Part shown: one piece after another, positions 1 to 8,819 of the stretch
How positions within the stretch are numbered: the stretch's first letter is position 1
Layout: every line of letters begins with the position of its first letter
Assembly: GCF_033947565.1 (NCBI RefSeq)
Contig: NZ_JARPVX010000012.1
Location: 26,816-90,815, forward strand
Reading direction: 5' to 3'
Length of the DNA stretch: 64,000 nucleotides
From: Lichenihabitans sp033947565
Lineage (GTDB): Bacteria; Pseudomonadota; Alphaproteobacteria; Rhizobiales; Beijerinckiaceae
Program-made: the position numbers and the translations under genes
Notes under the pieces: generated by a model
What the model saw: only the letters and a program-made list of their open reading frames with translations
The model's database searches: none
What the model was told of the DNA's origin: nothing

Positions 1-1
1 G

Positions 2-187
2 TTGTGGTTCGAAGACCTGCGGGCCAATGTCGTGCGGGTCTACATGTCTCACCCGCTCGCCATGGCGCGCTACGGCTATAGCGGCATCGGCTATGGCGGC
101 GACGGCCCTCGCCTGCAGGGCTTCCACACCCTCGGGCTCGGCAAGGTCGAGCCCTGGGAACCACACGCCATGGATACCGACCGATGA
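2..187 (+). CDS. Gluconate 2-dehydrogenase subunit 3-like small subunit, C-terminal part (partial)
   Basis: The window opens inside this gene; only the last 61 residues are present, so the start and any twin-arginine signal lie upstream. The visible end (YMSHPLAMARYGYSG, then a Gly-rich stretch and a hydrophobic tail) looks like the C-terminus of gluconate_2-dh3 family proteins. Those are small periplasmic hitch-hiker subunits of FAD-dependent sugar dehydrogenases. The stop codon overlaps the start of the next gene (ATGA at 184-187), so the two are translationally coupled, as expected for subunits of one enzyme. Substrate cannot be inferred. The assignment rests on a short fragment plus its neighbour, hence moderate confidence. 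Confidence 0.65.
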   Translation: MWFEDLRANVVRVYMSHPLAMARYGYSGIGYGGDGPRLQGFHTLGLGKVEPWEPHAMDTDR

Positions 188-1737
188 AGCTCGACGCGCA
201 ACGCCGTTATGGCCATGACGAGGTCGTCGATGCGGTGGTGGTCGGCACCGGCGCCGGCGGCGCGCCGTTGCTGGCCCGGTTGGCCCGTGCCGGCCTGAAG
301 GTCGTGGCGCTCGAAGCCGGCCCCAATTGGGAGCCGCACCAGCACCCGGCCGACGAAGTGGCGGCCAGCGAAATCTACTGGACCGGCGAGCGCCTGTCGG
401 GCGGCCCGATGCCGGAAGCCTTCGGCGGCAACAACAGCGGCGTCGGAGTCGGCGGCTCGACGCTGCACTGGGGTGCCTTCACGCCCCGGCCCGATGCCCG
501 CGACCTGCGCCTGAAGACGGAGCTCGGCGTCGGGGCCGACTGGCCGGTCGCCCATGAGGAGTTGATCCGCTACATCGTGGACGTGGAGCGCTTCATCGGC
601 GTGTCGGGGCCCGCCGACTATCCGTGGGACCCCGGACGGCGCTATCCGCTGCCCGCGGTGCCGCGCAACGCTTCGGCCGAGATCATGGCCGAGGCCTGTT
701 CGCGGCTCGGCATCCGCACCGCCGACGCGCCCGCCGCCCTGGTGTCACGCGATTTCGAGCAGGAGGGCGGCCCGTTGCGGCAGGCCTGCGTCAATTGCGG
801 CCATTGCCACCAGGGCTGCCGCAACGGCGCCAAGGTCAGCATGGACGTCACCTACCTGCCGGTGGCGGTGAGCCACGGGGCCGAGATCCGGCCCGAAGCG
901 ATCGTCCACACGATCGAGCGCGATAAGGCCGGTCGCATCACCGCGGTCGTGTACCGGCAGGGTGACACCGATCATCGCCAGCGTTGCGCCGCCCTGATCC
1001 TCAGCGCCGGCGCCGTCGAGACGCCGCGCCTCATGCTGCATGCCGGCCTTGGCAACAGTTCCGGCCAGGTCGGGCGCAACTACATGGCCCATGTGGCCAC
1101 CCAGGTGTGGGGCACCTTCGAGGCGGAGACCCGGCCCAACAAGGGTTATCCCTCGTCGCTGATCACCGAGGACATGCTGCGCCCGCAGGATGCCGACTTT
1201 CAGGCCGGCTATCTGGTGCAGAGCCTCGGCATCCTGCCGGTCACCTGGGCCGCCCAGGTGACGCGCGGTCGGGGGCTCTGGGGCCAGAGCCTGTTCGATT
1301 ACCTGCACCGCTACAACCACGTGGCCGGCATCGGCATCAACGGCGAATGCCTGCCGCATGACGACAACCGGCTGGAATTGTCGGACGAGGTCGATCCGAT
1401 CGGCCTGCCGAAGCCCAAGATCACCTTCGGCTACCACGACAACGAGAAGGCCATCAGCCGCCATGCCGCCAAGCTGATGACATCGATCTGGGAAGCCGCG
1501 GGCGCCAGCGACATCTGGACCTTCGAGCGCTCCGCCCACACCATCGGCACCTGCCGCATGGGGCACGACCGGGACGGTGCCGTGGTGGACTCCGAGGGCC
1601 GCTCCTTCGATGTGCCGAACCTGTGGATCTGCGACAATTCGGTGTTCCCGTCGTCGCTGGCCGCCAATCCGGCCCTGACCATCATGGCGCTCAGCTTGCG
1701 CACCGCCGACGCCATGCTGCGCGACGGCCTGCGGTGA
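184..1737 (+). CDS. GMC-family FAD-dependent dehydrogenase, catalytic subunit with a Cys cluster
   Basis: A 517-residue flavoprotein. The N-terminus carries the Rossmann FAD-binding motif VVGTGAGG near residue 20 followed by an acidic strand end (ALEAG). The C-terminus has the GMC active-site elements: His in AHTIGTCRMG and Asn in NPALT. Cys202, 205, 208 and 212 form a C-x2-C-x2-C-x3-C cluster. Related sugar dehydrogenases bind an Fe-S cluster through a cysteine patch, so a cluster passing electrons onward is inferred, not shown. The gene is coupled to a gluconate_2-dh3-like small subunit, the arrangement of glucoside 3-dehydrogenase or gluconate dehydrogenase type enzymes. The sugar substrate is unknown. 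Confidence 0.88.
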   Translation: MKLDAQRRYGHDEVVDAVVVGTGAGGAPLLARLARAGLKVVALEAGPNWEPHQHPADEVAASEIYWTGERLSGGPMPEAFGGNNSGVGVGGSTLHWGAFTPRPDARDLRLKTELGVGADWPVAHEELIRYIVDVERFIGVSGPADYPWDPGRRYPLPAVPRNASAEIMAEACSRLGIRTADAPAALVSRDFEQEGGPLRQACVNCGHCHQGCRNGAKVSMDVTYLPVAVSHGAEIRPEAIVHTIERDKAGRITAVVYRQGDTDHRQRCAALILSAGAVETPRLMLHAGLGNSSGQVGRNYMAHVATQVWGTFEAETRPNKGYPSSLITEDMLRPQDADFQAGYLVQSLGILPVTWAAQVTRGRGLWGQSLFDYLHRYNHVAGIGINGECLPHDDNRLELSDEVDPIGLPKPKITFGYHDNEKAISRHAAKLMTSIWEAAGASDIWTFERSAHTIGTCRMGHDRDGAVVDSEGRSFDVPNLWICDNSVFPSSLAANPALTIMALSLRTADAMLRDGLR

Positions 1738-1801
1738 CGCGACGCTTCGGCGCGGGCTCGCCGCCCCCGTCATCGACACCGGCAAGGTCGAAGGCGGGAC
1801 G

Positions 1802-2941
1802 GTGGAGTTCCCCGCCTGGACGGCCCCGACAGAACGCCCGGCCGGGCCGCCGCCCGCGCCCTTGCCGCCGGGCGAGCGCGTCGGCTTCGCGGTGGTGGGC
1901 CTCGGACGCCTGTCGCTGGAGGAAATCCTGCCGGCCTTTGGCGAAACCAAGCAGGCCAAGCTCGTGGCGCTCGTCAGCGGCACGCCCGACAAGGCCAAGG
2001 CGGTGGCGGCCCAATATGGCGTTTCGCCGGAGGCCCTCTACGGGTATGCCGATTTCGACGGGCTGAAGAACAATCCCGCGATCCAGGTCGTCTACGTCGT
2101 GACGCCCAACGGGCTGCACAAGGAGTACGTTGTCGGCGCCGTCCGGGCCGGCAAGCACGTGCTTTGCGAAAAGCCGATGGCGACCGGGTCGGCCGATGCC
2201 CAGGCCATGGTGGACGCCGCCAAGGCGGCGAACCGCACCTTGATGATCGCCTATCGCTGCCAATACGAGCCCTATAACCGCGCCGTCCAGAAGCTGGTGC
2301 GCGGCAAGACCTTCGGCGCCACCGGCTTTATCGACGCCGTCAACGTGCAGAACATGGCGGCGCCCGACCAATGGCGCTTCAACAAGGCCCTGGCGGGCGG
2401 CGGCGCCCTGCCGGATATCGGCCTTTACTGCCTCAACGGTGCCCGCTTCATTTCGGGCGAGGAGCCGGTGGAGATTTCGGCCCGCATCTGGAGCAGTGCC
2501 AACGATCCGCGCTTCAAGGAGGTCGAGGAAACGGTCAGCTTCACGCTGCGCTTCCCGAGCGGCCTCATCGCCAATTGCCTCGCCAGCTACGGCCTGCACG
2601 AAAGCCGCCGCATGGGGCTGCACGCCCCAGGCGCCGCCATCCAGTTCGACAATGCCTTCGCGTATACGGGCCACCGATTGAGCGTCGCCCATCGCGACGG
2701 CGAGGCCGAGTCGGTCGACGAGCGCCGGCTCGCGGCCAAGAACCAGTTCGCCCTCGAGATGGACCACATGGCCGAATGCGTGCGGACCGGCCGAGTGCCG
2801 CGCACGCCGGGGGAAGAGGGCGTGCAGGACCACAAGCTGATGGAGGCCATCTACCGGGCCGCCAGCAGCGGACAGGTGGTGAAGCTCGACCCGATCGAGA
2901 AGGAAGACGCGACCCGGGGACCGGCTTTGAGCGAAGGCTAG
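1802..2941 (+). CDS. Gfo/Idh/MocA-family NAD(P)-dependent oxidoreductase
   Basis: A 379-residue protein with an N-terminal Rossmann fold (GFAVVGLGRL) and the family motif CEKPMA near residue 122, followed by a C-terminal alpha/beta domain that binds a sugar or inositol. It resembles the glucose-fructose oxidoreductase branch. The chosen start is GTG, 64 bp after the GMC gene; the Pro-rich first 22 residues are poorly conserved in such proteins, so the true start could differ. Its place behind a sugar dehydrogenase suggests that both act on one oxidised (for example 3-keto) sugar, but this is inference from context. A strong hairpin follows at 3009-3038. Confidence 0.85.
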   Translation: MEFPAWTAPTERPAGPPPAPLPPGERVGFAVVGLGRLSLEEILPAFGETKQAKLVALVSGTPDKAKAVAAQYGVSPEALYGYADFDGLKNNPAIQVVYVVTPNGLHKEYVVGAVRAGKHVLCEKPMATGSADAQAMVDAAKAANRTLMIAYRCQYEPYNRAVQKLVRGKTFGATGFIDAVNVQNMAAPDQWRFNKALAGGGALPDIGLYCLNGARFISGEEPVEISARIWSSANDPRFKEVEETVSFTLRFPSGLIANCLASYGLHESRRMGLHAPGAAIQFDNAFAYTGHRLSVAHRDGEAESVDERRLAAKNQFALEMDHMAECVRTGRVPRTPGEEGVQDHKLMEAIYRAASSGQVVKLDPIEKEDATRGPALSEG

Positions 2942-3008
2942 CAGCTGTCTGGGTCTTGCTGACGGAGACGGAGACGGATCTTCACGTCCCGCGAGATCGA
3001 CGACCTGA

Positions 3009-3038
3009 TCGGGCCACGTGGTTTCCCACTTGGCCCGA
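3009..3038 (+). terminator. Hairpin terminator after the oxidoreductase operon
   Basis: A 13-bp stem with one mismatch (3009-3021 with 3026-3038) closes a TTTC tetraloop and is followed by a short pyrimidine-rich tail (CCGTCTTTC). It lies 67 bp after the Gfo/Idh stop and before the next transporter gene. The tail has no long T run, so it may terminate inefficiently or serve to stabilise the mRNA 3' end. Confidence 0.55.
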
Positions 3039-3124
3039 CCGTCTTTCAGCGGCGGCGCCGGATCGACCCACGATGGCGTAGGGTTTGCTTGGCGGCCAAA
3101 CCCGCTCGAAACCCCGGAAGCCCC

Positions 3125-4471
3125 ATGTCCGTCCCCGCCCCGCCCGCCAAGGCCCGGTCGCTCCACACGTCCTTGTTCGCCCAGGTGGCGGTCGCGCTCG
3201 TGCTGGGGGTCGCGTTCGGCATCGTGGCTCCCGAGGGCGCTCAAACCCTGAAGGTCCTCAGCGACGCCTTCCTGAAACTCATCGGCATGATCGTGGGGCC
3301 GATCGTGTTCTGTGTCGTGGTGCACGGCATCGCGGCGACGGGCGACCTCAAGAAGGTCGGCCGCGTCGGCTTCAAGGCGCTGGTGTATTTCGAGGCCATG
3401 ACCACGGTGGCACTCGGACTCGGCCTGCTGCTGGCCTATCTGGTCGGCCCGGGCCGGGGCATGAACATCGACCCTGCGTCCCTTGACGGAAAGGCGCTCG
3501 GCACCTTTCAGGACAATGCCCGCCACCTGCAGGGCGGCGGGGTGGGCGCCTTTCTGCTCAACCTGATCCCGACCACGGCCTTTGACGCCTTTGCGCGCAA
3601 CGACGTGCTGCAGGTGCTGGTCTTCGCAATCCTGTTCGGCGTCAGCCTGTCGCTCGTCGGCGGCCGCGCCGGGCAGGCCGTCACCGACATGGTGGGGGCG
3701 CTCTCGTCCGTGCTGTTCAAGGCGATGGGGCTCGTCGTCAGGGTGGCGCCGCTCGGGGTGTTCGGCGCCGTCTCCTATACGGTGGGCCGCTACGGGGCGG
3801 GGTCGCTGGCCCAACTCCTGTCGCTGGTGGCGTTGTTCTATGCGGCCGTGGCGCTGTTCGTGCTGATCGTGCTCGGGGCCGTGATGCGGCTCACCGGGCT
3901 CAGCATCCTTCGCCTTATCGCCTTCTTCAGGGCCGAACTCGCCATCGTGCTCGGCACCGCCTCGTCGGATGCGGTGCTGCCGCAGGTGATGCGCAAGCTC
4001 GAGATCCTTGGCGTGAAGCCCTCCGTGGTCGGCCTCGTGGTGCCGACCGGCTATTCGTTCAATCTCGACGCCTTCTCGATCTATCTGACGCTCGCTGTGG
4101 TGTTCATTGCCCAGGCCACCAACACGCCGCTGTCGCTCGGCGACCTGCTGCTGGTCCTGGCGATCTCGCTCGTCACCTCGAAGGGCGCTCACGGCATTCC
4201 GGGGTCGGCCATCGTGATCCTGGCCGCGACCTTGAATGCCGTGCCGAGCATCCCGGCCATCGGCCTGGTACTGGTTTTGTCGGTCGACTGGTTCATCGGC
4301 ATGGCCCGCGCGGCCGGCAACCTGCTGGGCAATTGCGTCGCAACCATCGTGGTGGCCGCTTGGGAGGGCGACCTCGACCGGGCACGGGCCAAGGCCGTGC
4401 TGAGCGACCCTACGGTCGCGGGCGACCTGCTGCGAACCGATGCGGGCGATCCGCTTCCCGAAGGCGCCTGA
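3125..4471 (+). CDS. Dicarboxylate/amino acid:cation symporter (DctA-like)
   Basis: A 448-residue inner-membrane carrier of the DAACS family, importing C4-dicarboxylates or acidic amino acids with protons or sodium. The re-entrant loop serine motif (GTASSDAVLPQ) and the following PTGYSFNLDAFSIYL segment are characteristic and close to DctA. The ATG at 3125 is chosen because GGAAG precedes it at a good distance; a longer frame exists upstream but its first 12 residues look unlike a carrier. The gene converges on recJ with only 6 bp between the stop codons. Substrate choice between succinate-like acids and glutamate cannot be made from sequence alone. Confidence 0.88.
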   Translation: MSVPAPPAKARSLHTSLFAQVAVALVLGVAFGIVAPEGAQTLKVLSDAFLKLIGMIVGPIVFCVVVHGIAATGDLKKVGRVGFKALVYFEAMTTVALGLGLLLAYLVGPGRGMNIDPASLDGKALGTFQDNARHLQGGGVGAFLLNLIPTTAFDAFARNDVLQVLVFAILFGVSLSLVGGRAGQAVTDMVGALSSVLFKAMGLVVRVAPLGVFGAVSYTVGRYGAGSLAQLLSLVALFYAAVALFVLIVLGAVMRLTGLSILRLIAFFRAELAIVLGTASSDAVLPQVMRKLEILGVKPSVVGLVVPTGYSFNLDAFSIYLTLAVVFIAQATNTPLSLGDLLLVLAISLVTSKGAHGIPGSAIVILAATLNAVPSIPAIGLVLVLSVDWFIGMARAAGNLLGNCVATIVVAAWEGDLDRARAKAVLSDPTVAGDLLRTDAGDPLPEGA

Positions 4472-4477
4472 GCGGTT

Positions 4478-6265
4478 TCAAGCGAGCGCGGCATCCAGCA
4501 CCCGCAGCTCCGCCCGCCCGGCGCCGCCGTGGCGGTTGACCGTCAGCGTGCCGGCGAGATGCACCGGGCGGCCGAGCGCCGCCCGCAGCCCTTCGCCGAG
4601 AGCCGTGCCGGCGGACCGGAACGCGATGGCCGACAACCGCGCGCCGTCGCCGGCCTCGACGGTCAAGCGCAGGTGGTCGGTGCCGACGGGCTGCACGGCG
4701 CGCAGCTGGTGCGTCGCCAGCGCGATGACGGGTTCGGGATTGCCGGCCCCGAAAGGCCCGGCGCCGTCGAGCGTGCCCACGAGCTCGGTCGTCAGCGCCC
4801 GCGCGGTCAGCACGGCGTCGACCTGCAGCGCCGCAGCCTGACGGGCTTGCGCCACCGCGTCGCCCACGGCGCTATCCAGAAAGGCGCGGAACGCGTCGAT
4901 GCGGTCGGTCATCAGCGTCACGCCGGCCGCCATGGCGTGGCCGCCCCCCTTGATCAACAAGCCCGACGCCACCGCTTCGTGCACGACACGGCCGAGATCG
5001 ACGCCCGGAATCGAGCGGCCCGAGCCGGTGGCCCGCGCACCATCGACCGCCAAGGCGAAGCACGGCCGGTTGAAGCGCTCACGCAGCCGCGACGCCACCA
5101 GGCCAACGACGCCGGGGTGCCAGGATTCGCCGGCGCAGACGACCGTCCGGCCTTCGGGCGCGTCGCCCGCGAAGGCCAGGATGGCATCGGCTTCGGCCTC
5201 GTCGACGGCCGCGCCCTCGACGACGCGGCGCTCGCGGTTGAGGCGGTCGAGGTCGGCCGCGATGCGGGCGGCCTCGACGGGGTCGTCGGTCATCAGCAGC
5301 CGGGCGCCGAGCGCCGCATCGCCGATGCGGCCGCCCGCGTTGATGCGCGGCCCGATCAGGAAGCCGAGATGATAGGCGGTGGGCGGCCCATCGGCCCCCG
5401 CGACGTCGAATAGGGCCCGCAGGCCCGGTCGGGCGCGATCCCGCATCACCGCGAGCCCCTGGGCCACGAAGGCGCGATTGAGCCCGGTGAGCGGCACCAC
5501 GTCGGCCACCGTGCCGAGCGCCACGAGGTCGAGCTCCGCCAACAGGTCCGGCAGGGGGCGCTTGTTCCAGAACCCTTGTGCCTTCAACCGCCGCTGCAGC
5601 GCCACCAGCACCATGAACACCATGCCGGCGGCGCACAGGTGACCGAGGCCCGACAGGTCGTCCTGCCGGTTGGCGTTCACCACCGCGACCGCCGGCGGCA
5701 ACGCCGCCGTGGCGCGATGATGGTCGATCACCACCGTGTCGAGGCCGAGGCGGCGCGCCTCAGTGAGGGCTTCCGGGCTGCCGGTGCCGCAATCCACCGT
5801 GACCAGCAGCGTGGCGCCGGCCTGGGCCAGCCGCCCGATGGCGGGGCCGTTGGGGCCGTAGCCTTCGGACACCCGGTCGGGGATGTGGACCATCGGGTCG
5901 AGCCCAGCCCGCCGCAGATAGGAGGCCAACAGCGCCGCCGAGGTGGCGCCGTCGACATCGTAGTCGCCGAACACCGCCACCCGCTCGCGCCGGGTCACGG
6001 CGGCGGCCAGCCGCTCCACCGCGGCCGGCATGTCGACCACCGTGTCGGGGTCCGGCATCAGGGCCCGCAGAGTCGGGGCCATATGGCTCGAACACGACTC
6101 CACCGTGACGCCGCGCCCGGCCAGCACCCGGGCCAGCAGATCGCTCAAGCCATGATGCTGGCTGAGCGCCAGCGCCTGGCCGAGGCCGCCGGCATCCAGC
6201 CGCTCGCGCCAGGAGGCGCCGAGGAAAGACTGCTCGACATTCAGGAAGAACGGGTGGGACGTCAC
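4478..6265 (-). CDS. recJ: Single-stranded-DNA-specific exonuclease RecJ
   Basis: RecJ degrades single-stranded DNA 5'-to-3' in recombination and mismatch repair. The 595-residue protein has the DHH motifs in order: DYDVDG at 101-106, VDCGTGS and VIDHH after it, then the DHHA1-type GGGHAMAAG near the C-terminal third and an OB-fold end. The start is GTG at 6263-6265, chosen because GGAG stands eight bases upstream and the following SHPFFLNVEQSFLG is the usual N-terminus; the frame stays open further upstream, but that stretch crosses an intergenic palindrome. Divergent from parE across about 210 bp. Confidence 0.93.
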   Translation of the reverse strand: MTSHPFFLNVEQSFLGASWRERLDAGGLGQALALSQHHGLSDLLARVLAGRGVTVESCSSHMAPTLRALMPDPDTVVDMPAAVERLAAAVTRRERVAVFGDYDVDGATSAALLASYLRRAGLDPMVHIPDRVSEGYGPNGPAIGRLAQAGATLLVTVDCGTGSPEALTEARRLGLDTVVIDHHRATAALPPAVAVVNANRQDDLSGLGHLCAAGMVFMVLVALQRRLKAQGFWNKRPLPDLLAELDLVALGTVADVVPLTGLNRAFVAQGLAVMRDRARPGLRALFDVAGADGPPTAYHLGFLIGPRINAGGRIGDAALGARLLMTDDPVEAARIAADLDRLNRERRVVEGAAVDEAEADAILAFAGDAPEGRTVVCAGESWHPGVVGLVASRLRERFNRPCFALAVDGARATGSGRSIPGVDLGRVVHEAVASGLLIKGGGHAMAAGVTLMTDRIDAFRAFLDSAVGDAVAQARQAAALQVDAVLTARALTTELVGTLDGAGPFGAGNPEPVIALATHQLRAVQPVGTDHLRLTVEAGDGARLSAIAFRSAGTALGEGLRAALGRPVHLAGTLTVNRHGGAGRAELRVLDAALA

Positions 6266-6363
6266 GGATCTCCGGCCTTCGTTTCCGATTTGTTCACTGT
6301 TTCGCACCGATGTGTGGCATAGTGGATTTGCGTGCGGGCCGCGAGGGCGAAGCGGGCCCTGGC

Positions 6364-6423
6364 CCTCATTCCGGCCGGAGCGAAGCGCAGAGCCGGACCC
6401 GGCTTTGCCGCCCCGGAATGAGG
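6364..6423. repeat. Palindromic intergenic repeat (CCTCATTCCGG arms)
   Basis: Perfect 11-bp inverted arms, CCTCATTCCGG at 6364-6374 and CCGGAATGAGG at 6413-6423, enclose about 38 bp that holds a second, smaller hairpin. It sits in the recJ-parE intergenic region. The arm sequence and length are like dispersed palindromic elements of Hyphomicrobiales genomes, but no second copy of exactly this type is present in the window. Confidence 0.6.
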
Positions 6424-6477
6424 AAGCGGGGCCGCGCAACACGATCCCCTAGATGGTAAGGACGCTGCGGAAGTAGG

Positions 6478-8532
6478 ATGGCGATGGACGACAACGACCT
6501 GTTCGGCGAAGGTGAGCGGAGCCCGGAGGCACGCGAAACACGTCCCGCCCCGGCGCGCGCGCGCCGCCCGGTCGAGCCGATCGCCACCGGAACGCCGGGC
6601 GAGGCCGGCTATACGGCCGCCTCCATCGAGGTGCTGGAAGGGCTTGAGCCGGTGCGGCGGCGGCCCGGCATGTATATCGGCGGCACCGACGAATCGGGGC
6701 TGCACCACCTGTTCGCCGAGGTGATCGACAATGCCATGGACGAGGCCGTGGCGGGCCACGCCACCTTCATCGAGGTGACGATCGAGCCCGGCAACCGCGT
6801 CACTGTGACCGACAACGGCCGCGGCATCCCGGTCGACCCGCACCCGAAGTTTCCCGACAAATCCGCCCTCGAAGTCATCATGACGACGCTGCATGCGGGT
6901 GGCAAATTCGACTCGGGCGCCTATCAGACCTCCGGCGGCCTGCACGGTGTCGGCGTTTCGGTGGTGAATGCGCTGTCCGAGCGGCTCGACGTCGAGGTGG
7001 CGCGCGGCCAGATGCTGTATCGCCAGAGCTTCGCCCGCGGCCTGGTGCTGGGGCCATTGGAAACGGTCGGCCGCGCGCCGAACCGCCGCGGCACCCGGGT
7101 GCGCTTCACCCCCGATCCGACGATCTTCGGCGCGGAGGCGACGCTCGACCCGGCGCGGTTGTTCCGCATGTCGCGCTCGAAAGCGTATCTGTTCGGCGGC
7201 GTCGAAATCCGCTGGCATTGCGCCCCGGAGCTCGTCGCCGGCAAATCGATCCCGGCCGAGGCCACCTTCAAGTTCCCGGCCGGGCTGAAGGACTACCTGG
7301 CCCAGGACACGGAAGGCCGCAGCTTCGTGGCCGACCAGTTCTTCGCCGGCAAGGTGACGAAGCCCGCCGGCCATGGCTCGGTCGAATGGGCGGTGGCCTG
7401 GCTCGCCGACGACGACGGCTTCGTGCATTCCTACTGCAACACCATCCCGACCGCGCTTGGCGGCACCCACGAAACGGGCCTCAGGGCCGTGCTGTTGCGC
7501 GGGCTGAAGGACCACGCCGAGCGCATCGGACAGGCCAAGCGCTTCGCCACCGTGACGGCCGACGACGTGATGCTGAATTGCGCCGCGCTCCTGTCGGTGT
7601 TCATCCGCGAACCGGAGTTCCAGGGACAGAACAAGGGCCGGCTGATGACCGTCGAGGCGGCCCGCATCGTCGATGCCGCGCTTCGGGACAGCTTCGACCA
7701 TTGGCTGGCCTCGATGCCGTCGCAGGCCCTGAAGCTCGTTGAATGGAGCCTGGAGCGCGCCGACGAGCGCCTGCGCCGCCGGGCCGAAAAGGACGTGGCC
7801 CGCAAGACCGCGACCCGCAAGCTGCGGCTGCCCGGCAAGCTGGCCGATTGCTCGATGAGCGCCGCGCAAGGGTCGGAATTGTTCATCGTCGAAGGCGATT
7901 CGGCCGGCGGGTCGGCCAAGCAGGCGCGCGATCGCGCCAGCCAGGCGGTTCTGCCGCTCCGGGGCAAGATCCTCAACGTCGCTTCGGCCACCAAGGACAA
8001 GCTCGCCGCGAACCAGCAGCTCGCCGACCTGTCGCAGGCTCTCGGTTGCGGCACCGGCCAACACTACCGCGACGGCGACCTGCGCTACGACAAGATCATC
8101 ATCATGACGGACGCTGACGTGGACGGCGCCCATATCGCGTCGCTGTTGATCACCTTCTTCTTCCGGCAGATGCCGAAGTTGATCGAAGCCGGCCACCTGT
8201 TCATCGCGCTGCCGCCCCTCTACCGGCTGACCCAGGGCACGAAATCCGTCTACGCCCGCGACGATGCCGACAAGGACCGGTTGATCAAAGCCATGAAGGG
8301 CAAGGTGGAGATCAGCCGCTTCAAGGGTCTCGGCGAAATGCCGATGCAAGACCTGCGCGACACCACCATGCATCCGATGCGGCGCAGTCTGTTGAAGATC
8401 GCGGTGGCTCGGGAAGAAGGCGAGGACACCACGGCGGCAGCCGTGGAGCGGCTGATGGGCAACAAGCCCGAAGCCCGCTTTGCCTTTATCCAGGAACGCG
8501 CCCCGCAGGCGGCGGCGCTGGTGGACCTGTAA
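6478..8532 (+). CDS. parE: DNA topoisomerase IV subunit B
   Basis: The ATPase subunit of topoisomerase IV, which decatenates daughter chromosomes together with ParC. The 684 residues show the GHKL ATPase motifs (VIDNAMDEA, TDNGRGIPVD, GGLHGVGVSVVNA) and the TOPRIM motifs (VEGDSAGGSA, TDADVDGAHI). The phrase GLEPVRRRPGMYIGGTDE and the short C-terminus without the GyrB insert fit alphaproteobacterial ParE better than GyrB. About 40 N-terminal residues (Arg/Pro-rich) precede the conserved start of the domain. ATG at 6478 follows GGAAG; ATG at 6484 is the alternative. Confidence 0.93.
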   Translation: MAMDDNDLFGEGERSPEARETRPAPARARRPVEPIATGTPGEAGYTAASIEVLEGLEPVRRRPGMYIGGTDESGLHHLFAEVIDNAMDEAVAGHATFIEVTIEPGNRVTVTDNGRGIPVDPHPKFPDKSALEVIMTTLHAGGKFDSGAYQTSGGLHGVGVSVVNALSERLDVEVARGQMLYRQSFARGLVLGPLETVGRAPNRRGTRVRFTPDPTIFGAEATLDPARLFRMSRSKAYLFGGVEIRWHCAPELVAGKSIPAEATFKFPAGLKDYLAQDTEGRSFVADQFFAGKVTKPAGHGSVEWAVAWLADDDGFVHSYCNTIPTALGGTHETGLRAVLLRGLKDHAERIGQAKRFATVTADDVMLNCAALLSVFIREPEFQGQNKGRLMTVEAARIVDAALRDSFDHWLASMPSQALKLVEWSLERADERLRRRAEKDVARKTATRKLRLPGKLADCSMSAAQGSELFIVEGDSAGGSAKQARDRASQAVLPLRGKILNVASATKDKLAANQQLADLSQALGCGTGQHYRDGDLRYDKIIIMTDADVDGAHIASLLITFFFRQMPKLIEAGHLFIALPPLYRLTQGTKSVYARDDADKDRLIKAMKGKVEISRFKGLGEMPMQDLRDTTMHPMRRSLLKIAVAREEGEDTTAAAVERLMGNKPEARFAFIQERAPQAAALVDL

Positions 8533-8819
8533 GGCTCGCCGTCGGCGGCCGACATTCAGTACACCGTCCGTCGAGGACGCTTCGCTGGGCCGGCGGCTCG
8601 ACCGTGCGGTCCCGAAGCAGCCGGCGATCCATCCACAGCGCCGAGACGCAAAACCGCGCCGAGGTCAACCTAATTCTTGACTTTGACGGTAGAACACTTA
8701 TGTCGGCCGGGACGGTGTGGACGAGGGGTTCCGCCGTTTTCGCGGCTGGCAGAAATGGCCGGCTATCAGGCGCGCCCGACCTTTGAGGCGCCGCATCGGC
8801 TCTGCCAGAATAGCGACAC
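8533..8819 (+). promoter_or_regulatory. parE-rhlE intergenic region with a possible promoter
   Basis: This 287-bp gap holds no gene I can support. A possible sigma-70 promoter reads TTGACT at 8677-8682, 16 bp, then TATGTC at 8699-8704. It would give the helicase gene a leader of about 110 nt. Such leaders are common for cold-inducible DEAD-box helicase genes, but I see no conserved cold-shock element. The ribosome binding site next to the ATG is weak. Confidence 0.35.

Noticed and set aside
1691..4192. An 833-codon minus-strand open frame opposite the oxidoreductase and DctA genes
   Set aside because: The opposite strand encodes two clear enzyme families over the same bases; the antisense product is His/Arg/Gln-rich noise.
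6266..6363. A sigma-70 promoter for parE (TTGTTC with CATAGT)
   Set aside because: The spacer would be 22 bp, too long for a functional promoter.
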